From Mycteria americana (lineage: Eukaryota > Chordata > Aves > Ciconiiformes > Ciconiidae): a stretch of 64,000 bases of DNA. The position numbers were made by a program, and so were the translations under genes. Each line of letters begins with the position of its first letter. The stretch's first letter is position 1. The DNA lies in assembly GCF_035582795.1 (NCBI RefSeq), contig NC_134368.1:11247501-11311500 (forward strand), in the 5' to 3' direction. The notes beneath the pieces are model-generated. The model had not been told where the DNA came from, made no database searches, and saw only the letters and a program-made list of their open reading frames with translations. Of this stretch, positions 1 to 9,920 are shown one piece after another.

Positions 1-849
1 ATACAAGACAATGAAAAGCCAGTGGCTTTAGCCTTTACTATATGATTAGAGAAGAAAAACTAAAAACCTTAGGAATTAGAGAATCTCTGATGCAGCTGCT
101 TTTGTCCATTGGAACTTGCTGTACTTAGAATTGCTAATGTTTTATTTTTATTTGTATAACTTTTTATCTGGCTTGTACAACAAATGTTATAGATCTAAAT
201 ATGCTAACTTGTATAAGATTACAGTTAACCTTAATTACCTAAAAATTGCTTGTAATAAACTGCTAATCTGGTGTATACCAAACACATACAAGATGGCTTT
301 TTACTATAACATCTGTTAGAAGTTATGTAGTAGCTACTAGAAATTGCTTTTCCCTTATTAAAAAACCAAAAAAAACCCTAAACAAAAAACCCCCCAAACA
401 AACCACAAACAAAAATACCTGTGGGCTGAGTCCTGTGAACTCCTGCAGGTGTCCTGTGCCCAGATTGCCGTGCTGTTGGGCCTGCTATCCTGTTTATTTT
501 GTGGGGAGAAAAAGAAACTTGATACTTCTGTGACTTCAGATATAATTCAGCTAGACTGTTTGGCTGCTGTTTGATTTACTGCTTAATGGTGGATATTCCC
601 TGGTGGAAACACTGATGTGTCTGTAAGAGTAATTAATGAGACCTGTTTTCCCCTTTATATTAACCTGCTGTTGATTAAATATTTTTTAAATAAATTTCTG
701 TAATAGATTTTTAATCTAAAAGAAAATAAATGTAGCATTTTTCAGATTATCTTTTTGTTTTGTTTTTGGTTGCTTTGTAGCCTCTGTACTTCCCAGGGTT
801 GTGCAAGTTACTGCTCGATTGCAGATGTATCTTAATTTTCTTTTGTCAG

Positions 850-1006
850 GGAGAACTGGTGACTGCATCAAAGGCAATAATTGAGAAGGAATATCAACCG
901 AAAGTCATAGTGAGCACAACAGGACCAAATCCCTTCAATAAACTCACTGATCGAGAACTGGAAGAATATCGCAAAGAAGTAGAAAGAAAGCAGAAGGGAC
1001 CAGAAG
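850..1006 (+). CDS. ADD1: ADD1 tail exon ([13 protein letters not shown] segment)
   Basis: The exon begins after a TTTTGTCAG acceptor and ends before GTTGGT. Translation from 850 starts [17 protein letters not shown] and ends KQKGPE plus one base (phase 1). It matches the mammalian alpha-adducin tail nearly residue for residue, including a conserved TGPNPF motif. The upstream ATG at 799 is intronic and is not a start. Confidence 0.96.
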
Positions 1007-4000
1007 GTTGGTTTCTCTGCGTGTGTTTTTTCTGCCATAGACTATAATAACAGCAAGTTTATTACTGATTGGAAGGTGGGTTACCTGCAAAGGCCATGGA
1101 TAAGTTATTTGGCTTTTGTCTGTTTCAGTTTTTCCAGAGTGAATTAGAAATTTAAAAAGCACATTGGAGATAGAATGTGTGATCCAAGTGCTAACAGAGT
1201 ATTCTGTAAAACGCATAGATCTTATTTTAAAAATTATCCTGGTAGACAAACTGGGGTGTTTAGTGTGGCCAGTTACTGCTGCTATTGGGCAGTTGAAAGC
1301 TAGAAACTTCAGTCAAAAAATGTTTAGGTACTGCAAAGTATTGCTGATTGTTCCGCTTTGTTTCCCTTAGCGCTAGAGATAGTCTAGGGTGAGAGAATGG
1401 TGTTGCTTTTTAGCGGCAAAATAGCAGTTTTTAACTCATCGAAAATTGTGGATTTGAGAAATCTGTTGAATGGGGAAGATACAGAACAACATTTGATTGC
1501 TACTTCGAAATGGCCCATCCTGGTGACTTGCCCCAAAACAGACTTTCTAAATTATGGAATTATGAGAGAACTGTGCTGTTAAAAGAGATCATTGCTGCAT
1601 CTGAAGTGGCTATCCTGCTTTATTTCTGTGTAGTTTTAAGGGATGATACTTAGGATGCTCATCTGTTGTCAGGTTTTGAATTTGAACGATGCAGAAACCA
1701 GAAGTGCCATGTCTTTTGCAGTGTATGCTCCCTGCTGCTGCTTTGTGATAAGACAATGTAGGAGCCATTGTAGGTTGCGTGTGTTCAGTTAATGAAGTAT
1801 TGGACTGTGTAGGGTGGGATACTCTGCTGTTATGCCTGTATGACTGCATACGTTTATTCTCTCAGTAACATTGCTACATCCTTCTTAGATAAGATATCAA
1901 AATATGGAGAGACTGTGTTACTGAGACAGACACCAGCTGGGCAACAGAGTACATTGCTTAGAAATCAGACCGTCAGTGAGCAAAATACCTCAGACAAAAA
2001 ATCCCTGGATTTGAAAGGCAGATCAAAAACCTTTCAAGGAACAGATACGAAGACTTTACAGGATCATGATGTATCACCACTCTCTAAATGTTTAGATAAC
2101 ACTCAGTTTGCTGCTGCATGGGTTTCTTGTCAGACCATGCAGCAAGTCATCACACATCTTAACCAAGAAGAGCCAGCTGGGCAGAAGTCCTCCCATAAGG
2201 AATTCCATACTGCAGTGATCAAAGCATTAAGGTCCAATCCTGACCTTTTGGCTGAGGCCTCAGGTATTACTAATATGATGCCCTTGGGCTTGCAACCTAA
2301 GGAACGACCTCTTTACCTACGCCGTTCGGAGATTCTGTCAGTTGACTCTCATCTATGGGACTGATTTCACTTTTAATTGTCTAGGTGAATGGTATGGAAC
2401 AAGGTTTTAATATTGTTCCTGATATATGGTGTACTCTATTACTGTTTTCCTTTGGATCTAGGGCTGTTTAAACCTGGAAGCAAGGGGGACCCTCCTTACT
2501 AATACCAAATACACAAACCACTATGAAATCTTGTTTTGAATCATTTAATTACTGCATGTTTCTCTGATTATCTATGCAGTCGTCTTTTCTTTTGGGATAC
2601 AATTTTGTTTACTCCAAGTTTCAGCAATACAAAGCAAGCAAAAGAGCATTATCTTGTGTAGGTCTGATAGCATTCCCCCCCCCCCCCCATTTGTTTATCT
2701 CTTCCTTGTGGTTTTTCCTCACAAGTTTTCTGTAGAACAGCATGATAAACCAATTCATAAACAATTACATTATTCACGCCTTCTGGGGGGGGGACGATGA
2801 CCACCACAGAGCACAACTGTGACTTGAACAGTTTTGTTAATATCAAACTATCACTTCATTTTCTTTTGCTCGTTTTGGTATTGATTAATATCCTGGCAGA
2901 ATTTTGATTCAGAAAAATGTATTTGTATCTTGTGTGCATGAAGCAGAAGGACACTTTTTTCTCACATGCTGAAAGGTTTTGTCTGCCTGTTTAATTTCTC
3001 TTTGCCTACATCTGCAGAACCTTCAGAAGATGGCAGGCAACAGAAAGAGAGAAGTCCCCCTGATCACCCTTCAGCTCGCACTCCTCCCAGTACACCGATT
3101 AAAATAGAGGAAGGTATGTTCTTCTGATTTGGGGGCCAGGGGAAACCAGTAACTGCATCATTAGTGACTGGCGCATGAAAATATATGACCTAGTATCTAA
3201 TAAAGGTAAATTATCTCTTGTATTTTATTTTTATACTACCTAAAATATATGATACTGAACTATGAGTGTAATAGGAGTTATGTTTACAATAATAAAGAAG
3301 TGTGCATTAATATAAAGACAAATTTTCATCTCTTCAGAATTGCCTTGTCATCTCGTGGTGTTTCTCAACTGATTTACCCTTTTGTACATTTTCTGCAAGA
3401 AAGAATTGCCCTTATGAAATGACATAGTGTCTGATGGTGAACCAGACACAAATTCAGATGCTTTGGTAAATCTCCTTCACTGATTGCACATTTCTTAAAC
3501 ATTATTGTATTTGGATTACACCTCAGTAAATATTTTTTCCAACTCAATTTGAATCTAAATATCATTATTTGCTCACCTTATGTAGTAGTTTTAACTAAAA
3601 TGAGAGCAGGGCTGGTAAAGTCTACAATTTCCTCAAAAAAGGATAAAATAACCATCTTGAACAGGTGTAATCTAATTTTTGTCTTGTTTCCTTTACCTTG
3701 TACATTGGATATATCACTTGTCTGTTAGTCTCCCATTCACTACTTCATCTCATTCTGTTTTCTATAAGAATGGTTGCAACCATTCTTCTAACTTAACACA
3801 ATGGCTGTGATGAATGCATAGATTCTCTACTTGTGCTTTTTTCTTCTTGTGGCTGCGTTACAAACAGGAGATGGATATGCTAAAGAGTACCTGTTACCAT
3901 AGTAAGTATCATTCCATACTCTGACCTGCTTATGTGCTTTGCTTCACTCTTGCATCTTTGTTTACTAAGGTTTTTGTTGGGTTTGCTTTTTTTTTTTTAA

Positions 4001-7000
4001 AGCAGGCTTTTTCAGTTGAGACTTCAGTTGAGCTGATTTCTTTAGTTCTTGATTTCATTAAATTCTAGGTTAGTCACAGATCCTATGTTAAAATGCACTC
4101 CCCCTGTGAAAGAGACTGTGAAAGTGACATCATGTGTTTCCATATCTATGTGTCTGATTCCTCAGTTTAAAAAGGAATAGTCTGAAGTTGTCTTTCAGAT
4201 ATAGCTGAAACAGGTCCAGGAGTTTCTGCCCCAACAAGTTTGCTGCTGCCTACACAACTTGGACCTGGTAGTGAAATGGAAGAAAGTTCCTAATCTATTC
4301 CAGTGCAAAAGTGTCACCACTGACATTGATTGAAACTTAACCAGCAGACTTCTGCACAGAAGTGGATATGGAACTACTCTTATGTTATATGTCAGCTGTA
4401 GGGAGATTCAAATTCCAGCCAAGGAATAGCAGCAACTTCTACAGCTGTTTCGGCTAGCTCTGCAGGGCTACATCAGATTATGCTTTAAAGTAATAAGGGT
4501 GTTTGGCCCCTTCCATTTGTACGTCCTGTTATATCCAAAAGTCAGTGTGTTTGTCGTAGATATGAAAGTCAAACTACGTCATAGACAACTGTGATGTTAC
4601 TAATAAAGTTCCAAAACCTGAAAATTCTTTTAAACTGAGAATTGTGTTCCACAGACTCTTCTAGTTGTATAAGTTTTTCAGGACAAACATACAAAGCTTA
4701 TTTTAGAGAGTAACTGGAAGTTCATACCATGATGACTTTGGTTAGCAGAAGTTCTGTTGAATGACAACGTTCTCTGCATACAGCCACTTCTCAGCTTTCT
4801 TTTCCTCATATTGTTTCTATTTAAGTGTAGCCAAAGTCAGAAAAGTGCTTTGTGTTAATTCAGTTATAGCCTAGTTTGTATGTTTGTCCACATGTTTGTG
4901 TTGGGGAAAAAAAAAAACCATAAACCTTTATTTTCATTAAAAATGTGAATTGTAAACACACACCAGTATTAATGTTACTTTTCAAACTCTTATGCCACAG
5001 TATATATAAAGGGAGAGCATGGATGTAGACGTGATTATTCTAAAAAACCTAAGAAATTTTGAGGTACTGCTGAGTTCTTAAACTGTAAATAGGTTTTGCA
5101 GCAAGATATATTTTTAAACCTTCCTTGTAACGTTACTGAACTCCATCAAGTAGAATAGCAAGGCATTTACATATTGTATGCTTTCTTTATCAAATGTGGA
5201 ATTCATAAATCTCCCTAATTCTGGTGAAATACTGCCCTTAGAGAGCTAGACAAACAGATGTTTGTTTGATTCCAGCGTAATGTTAATCTGTTTAGTAAAG
5301 ATGATGGTAACTTGACAGACCGGGAAGGATAGCAGTCCTGGATTAATGAGTTATAAAACTCTTCGTATTTATCCAATGCTTAGGCCAACTGGCAAATGCT
5401 GTTTGAATGCCTGTAGCTTCCTATTCTTTAAGAATTTCTAGTCCCTTTCTTAAAACTTTGTTTAAAACTTTATTTTAAACTTCTTTTAAAAAGATAAAAT
5501 AAAACTGAATGACAATCTAATATGGTGCCTGTTCTAAAAATTGGGCCAGCTAATGAATAGAATAGAACATTTTCAGTTGGAAGGGAGCTACAGTGATCAT
5601 CTTGTCCAACTGCCTGACCACTTCAGGGCTGACCAAAAGTTCAAGCGTGTTGTTAAGGGCATTGTCCAAATGCCTCTTAAACACTGACAGGCCTGGCGCA
5701 TCGACCACCTCTCTGGGAAGCCTGTTCCAGTGTTTGACCACCCTCTTGGTAAAGAAATGCTTCCTAAAGTCCAGTCTAAACCTCCCCTGGCGCAGCTTTG
5801 AACCATTCCCACGTGTCCTGTCGCTGGATCCCAGGGAGAAGAGCTCAGCAGTGCTTTCAGTTAATTCCTGAAAAGTAAAATGAAATCCAAAAAGAGTGTA
5901 GTGGTAGTGAAGAATTGTAGGTGGTGCTTCTCACGAGTTTGTGTGTCACACATATATGGGTTAAACTAGAGCTTCAGGAGGCAGCTTGTAATGTACGTAA
6001 TCTCTTTCTCTTTTTTACTCTGTTTTAATCCTGCCTGCGTTATAACTTTTAAACTGCTAACTTATGCATTCTGAGTGTTTGGCACTGACTACTAGTGTGT
6101 GTTGTTTGTTTAACCTATTAGAAGTTCATGGTGCTCTAGGCAAAACATGTTGGGTTTTCTAACAGGTATGTGCAGAACAGAGCCCTCTCAAGTATATTAG
6201 AGGATTATTAATCCCATCTGGCAGAAATAAAAAGAACACTCATTGTTATTTCCATAGGGAAAATGGGAAGATATCAAGTATTTTCTGTAAATTCTTGTGG
6301 AAGCCTTCAGTCTTTTCAAATTAAAATGAACAAGATTTTAAAAGGGGAAAAAATAGTTGCCTTTCTTTTGTGCCTTACAGTGAGAGTGGCCTGGATTTTG
6401 TTCTAAATTCCTCCTTACGTAACATAAATGGGGATGTATTTGACAGATAATGAGATACTTCTCGGCTACAGTGCAGTGATGAACATCACAGGAAACTTGA
6501 AAAAGTGCTCATTGTTAAATATATATGCATGAAGAGGAGCTTTAAACATAACATCTCTAAAGTGTAGTGGTGAATGAGGGAAGCATTACAATTGAGGGAG
6601 TAGTGGTAAAGTTCACCTTTGGACAGAAGGTTATCACTAGATTTTTGATGGTCCTTTATACAGGGGTGAGTTTTGCTGTTAGACATCACATACATTTAAA
6701 AAAAAAAAGCTGTATCGCATAACCTGCTGAGCTCATGTAATTTGATAAACTACATGGATTTTACTTAGAGGAATCCATAATATATACTCATATCTTGCAA
6801 AAGAAGTGAAGCCTTTGTGATAGGAGATCATATTCTGAAGCAACATCTGTTAGACCTCCTGGAAAAATGTTATGAAAATCCAAGCATTGTGATTAAAAAT
6901 TGGCGAGCCAACAGTTTAGAAATTGATGGCTTTGCATGTATCGGATCACTGCCAACCAGCAATTAGTTTTATACCACCAAAAGAAAAAAGAATCAAGATA

Positions 7001-7743
7001 CGGAATTTCATGATTCTCTCTTCAATGCCAGTGAAAACCCTAGGTTTGATTCCTGCTTACTGTACTAAAATCTCATGTCACTTGCAAATGTTATGAATAA
7101 AACAGGAGAGAAGTCTGACCAGTTACTTTCTTGCTGGTTTACACCCACGTGATGGAATTCAGCTGTATCTGTTCTGTGGTAAGAAGCTTAAAACCAAACA
7201 GAACTTTTGAGTATCTTATTTCTATCCCTGTGCCCAAAGCTAAAGGAGAACAGACCTATGACAGAGGCTTTTACGCAAAGTAAATATATTAGGTTTTTTA
7301 TAGAGAGCGCTCACCATCAACTTGCTTTGCTTTCTCTGTCCTAGGGACGCTTATGTCAACTAACTGTGTCATTGTCTGTCCGTCCACTAGAGACACAGCA
7401 GGACCAGACCTACAAAGATGACAGTGACGCTGCAACTTTCAAGCAAACCCTCCCAGATCTCACCCCTGATGAGCCTTCAGAAGCACTCGGCTTCCCTCCC
7501 TTAGGGAAGGAGGAAGGGAGATGTGTTGAAGATGTGCCCAAAAGCCAAACAGAATTACCTGCAGTGGAGAATAAGGAACCCCAGTCTCAACCCACGGAAG
7601 AGCCAGTAACACCAACAGCTGAGGAGGGGACAGCAGCTGACGCAGGTAGTGATGAATCTCCAGGGAAGTCCCCATCAAAAAAGAAAAAGAAGTTTCGCAC
7701 TCCTTCCTTCCTGAAGAAGAGCAAAAAGAAGAGTGACTCCTAA
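850..7743 (+). CDS. ADD1: Alpha-adducin, C-terminal part (gene starts left of window)
   Basis: Gene-level entry; constitutive coding exons are 850-1006, 3018-3113 and 7391-7743, with a 34-nt alternative exon at 3868-3901. Adducin is a membrane-skeleton protein that caps actin barbed ends and recruits spectrin to actin at the cell cortex. The translated exons give the adducin tail: the [13 protein letters not shown] and STTGPNPF segments, the [19 protein letters not shown] stretch, an acidic Pro/Glu-rich region, and the terminal lysine-rich MARCKS-related domain ending KKKSDS. All junctions are phase 1 (GAA G | ..) and stay in frame. The head, neck and upstream tail exons lie off the left edge. 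Identity is from remembered family sequence and synteny with MFSD10 and NOP14; I regard it as certain. Confidence 0.97.
1007..3017 (+). other. ADD1: ADD1 intron
   Basis: Intron between two constitutive tail exons. It contains an unusually long open frame (1840-2364) with frame-compatible splice sites, listed separately, and paired homopolymers: 14 C at 2675-2688 and 9 G at 2785-2793. I see nothing else coding. Confidence 0.85.
1889..2263 (+). CDS. Candidate in-frame cassette exon of ADD1 (unverified)
   Basis: Not part of the adducin sequence I know. The frame is open from 1840 to a TGA at 2362-2364 (174 codons), one of the longest open frames in the window. An acceptor (CATCCTTCTTAG, ending 1888) precedes 1889, and a donor (CAG then GTATTA) follows 2263. 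Both junctions are phase 1, the phase of the flanking ADD1 exons, so inclusion would add 125 residues without a frameshift. The product would be hydrophilic and rich in Ser, Thr, Gln and Lys, like the adducin tail, starting [20 protein letters not shown]. Reading through the donor would instead end at 2364, but I see no AATAAA nearby. It could also be a chance open frame. Confidence 0.4.
3018..3113 (+). CDS. ADD1: ADD1 tail exon (acidic/Pro region)
   Basis: Acceptor TCTGCAG ends at 3017 and donor GTATGT begins at 3114. With the G carried from the previous exon it encodes [20 protein letters not shown] followed by [12 protein letters not shown]. It aligns with the [18 protein letters not shown] region of mammalian alpha-adducin. 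It leaves one base, phase 1. Confidence 0.95.
3868..3901 (+). CDS. ADD1: ADD1 34-nt alternative exon creating the short C-terminus
   Basis: Acceptor AAACAG ends at 3867 and donor GTAAGT begins at 3902. Joined to the 3113 exon it reads [11 protein letters not shown], almost identical to the short alpha-adducin C-terminus I recall from mammals (GDGCAREYLLP). The exon ends with TA; the stop is completed by the first base of the next exon (A at 7391, giving TAA), or by the intronic G (TAG) if unspliced. Its length is not a multiple of three, so inclusion removes the MARCKS-related domain encoded by 7391-7743. Confidence 0.85.
4199..4625 (+). other. Possible alternative ADD1 terminal exon with its own poly(A) signal
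   Basis: Acceptor GTTGTCTTTCAG ends at 4198. With the phase-1 G from exon 3018-3113 the frame reads [20 protein letters not shown] and stays open for 31 codons to TAA at 4291-4293. An AATAAA lies at 4602-4607. A 31-codon open frame is not by itself unlikely, so this rests on the combination of acceptor, correct phase and poly(A) signal. I do not recognise the peptide. Confidence 0.25.
5553..5866 (-). repeat. CR1 LINE 3' fragment
   Basis: The + strand reads GGAAGGGAGCTACAGTGATC, then the phrases TTGTCCAACTGCCTGACCAC and CCACCTCTCTGGGAAGCCTG, the standard antisense CR1 3' end. Minus-strand frames give the CR1 ORF2 tail. It is antisense to ADD1. Confidence 0.9.
7391..7743 (+). CDS. ADD1: ADD1 last coding exon, MARCKS-related domain
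   Basis: Acceptor CACTAG ends at 7390. The exon encodes 117 residues to TAA at 7741-7743: [29 protein letters not shown], an acidic Thr/Pro/Glu linker, then [20 protein letters not shown] and [12 protein letters not shown]. The last block is the MARCKS-related domain that binds calmodulin, supports actin/spectrin binding and carries the conserved protein kinase C serine in RTPSFLKK. The linker is the most divergent part. Confidence 0.97.
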
Positions 7744-9920
7744 AGGCCACACACACTGCAGAAACACTGTCATATTTTAAAATTCATTAACCACTAGAAT
7801 GTACCAGATCGTACTGCGTGTTTTGTCTTATTACGTAAATGAATGCAGCAAGTAATCCAACCAGCCCCTCGAGTTATGGCTTGATTGTTTAAGGTTATAA
7901 CCAGAAACTAATGTCCAAGAAGGTGCTAATCCTGTGTTTTCAGCAGCTACCACAGATCTGATTCCTAACTTGTAATCAAATGTAAATGATGTTCATGCGG
8001 AAGACATTGAATCACTATTTTTAATTTAAAGTTGGCACAGCTTTACAAGAGAATAAAAAAAAATCACAATTAGAAATATAACACTCATTGCTTACCCCAG
8101 GGACTGTTCTTTTCCAATACTCTGTTCCAAGTCACAGTAAATTTTTTCTTCAGTATTGACTTTTAGAGAGGATGCTTTTGCAGTGGTGATTTCAAGGGGG
8201 ATGTATTCTTGAACTGACACCTAAACTTCTGCAAGCTTGTGATTACTGATCATGTTTTAGTCGAGCTTTGAGGCTATCCATTCCTTCCTCTCTTCCCCCC
8301 CCCCGACTATTGTAACAAAATGAAGGTGTTTTTCACTTAGTTTTATTTCATAACTGGCACTTGAAATCATCTTCGATGTCTAGGACTGAAATAACTGTGG
8401 TGTGTTCCGCTCATGTTGTGTGTTGAAAGAGCCCAATCTTTTTTTTTTTTCTAGTGAATACAGCTTAAGGGAAATCTGTCCTTCAATCTTGCCTCCCTGA
8501 GAATCAGTCATACGGGCATGTGGCTGTTAGAAAAGGTGAAAAGGTAACCGCATTCAGAGTCTTTCAGCAGCTTTTCAGCTGGTGGGGTGAAGCATGGGCA
8601 GTTGTGTCTGGGGCCTTAGCACAGGGTTTTTTCACCCTCTTAAAAATCCCTTGGGTGCACATGCAGACCTCTTGCATATAAACCCCATTTGTGGCCTTTC
8701 GTGTTTGTTCCCTCCCATGATAAAAATGTAGATGCATTACACTGAATATTTAACCCTTTTTATATTAATTATTTTCACTTACAAAAACTGGCATTTCTTT
8801 AGTTGTTTTTTTGTTGCCAGCAGTAAAGGACAGAAATCCCAAGTAACCTTAAAGGTGTGTTTTCACAGTTTGCTATGAATGTTTGTTTAATATGTAGCAT
8901 GGTAAAGAAGAATCACTTTCACCACTGAATTCATTACTTTCCAGTTATTGCCATGCTTCTGTCTATCACTAATCATAAAAGTAGTTTAAGATCAGATAGG
9001 TAAAGCTTGCAAGAATGCTCCAGAAACCGTGCGTAATTACCCCAGCCAAAATTGGGGAGGGTTGGTGACCTTTCTGGGTTTGAGCACTAGCGTTTCTGGC
9101 GTTAACAGCAGCAACCATTATTGACACCCCTGTGTGGGAGAGGGAAACACATTGACTCACAGTAAGCGTCTGTAACAAAACAGAATATGGATGTAACCTC
9201 TTAGGACAATATTAAACATCGCAAGTGGCAAAATAGCAGAAAACTAATGCCTTACGATTCATGCAGCAGGAAGCATCGGGTGAGAGGTGGGTTGAGCGGT
9301 TGGAGGCAGCTATGGCTGAAGGAGGCCTGCCTTAGGCTGGGAGGTACTGATGCCTTGGGCTGGTTTCAGGCAGCCAAGGGGAAACAGCTGAAAGGAGCAG
9401 CAGAGCTGTCAGGCTTCAACTGAGGAAAGAGGTTTCGAGGTAGTCATCGATATGGTGAGAAATGAAAGGTCCCCCGCTGCGGAAGGGGTAGAGGCAGGGC
9501 GGGACAGAAGGAGCAGCAAAGCGCTGTGCGGGGAGAGCCCTGAACAGCAGTGCTCAGCCAGGACTGCATGGCACGAATGGCTTTAGCTTGTACTTTAACC
9601 TTCTCTGTCCTCTGTACACTAGGAAGCGTACAATACTTATTTTGCTAAATTGTGTTCTATTGCAGGGTCGTAATTAAATGACTAATTGCTATATGTTTCA
9701 GTTCTTTAATGGAGTCCCTCCATTTATCTTGACCACATATGCAATGACTCTTTATTTCTAATTTTGTAGTTTGTTCTTTTAGTTCTTTGTATTACAATAT
9801 GAAATGTAGTCATGTATGGTATGGTTACACACTTCAGGGCAGAATAAAGTCCTGTATTTTTCTTTCTTTCTTGTATCATTAAGTTCTACTCACAAATAAA
9901 ACTCTTAAAAAAAAAAATTG
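7744..9920 (+). other. ADD1: ADD1 3' untranslated region
   Basis: AT-rich and non-coding. Possible poly(A) signals: AATAAA at 8052-8057 (proximal, in an A-rich run) and at 9843-9848 and 9895-9900 (distal). The pair at about 9.85-9.9 kb is the likeliest end, giving a UTR of about 2.1 kb. A 10-C run lies at 8295-8304. Confidence 0.6.

Larger units (their letters stand above)
3902..7390 (+). other. ADD1: ADD1 intron before the last exon
   Basis: Holds a possible alternative terminal exon (4199-4625), a minus-oriented CR1 3' fragment (about 5553-5866) and an open, protein-like stretch near 6803-6966 with AATAAA at about 7095. Two acceptors compete at the 3' end: GTCCTAG ending 7344 and CACTAG ending 7390. 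The second is in frame. Confidence 0.75.

Noticed and set aside
799-849. ATG-initiated start for the first ADD1 segment
   Set aside because: The segment before 850 is a polypyrimidine tract and acceptor, so it is intronic.
5550-5871. Overlapping frames on both strands
   Set aside because: All explained by the CR1 fragment.
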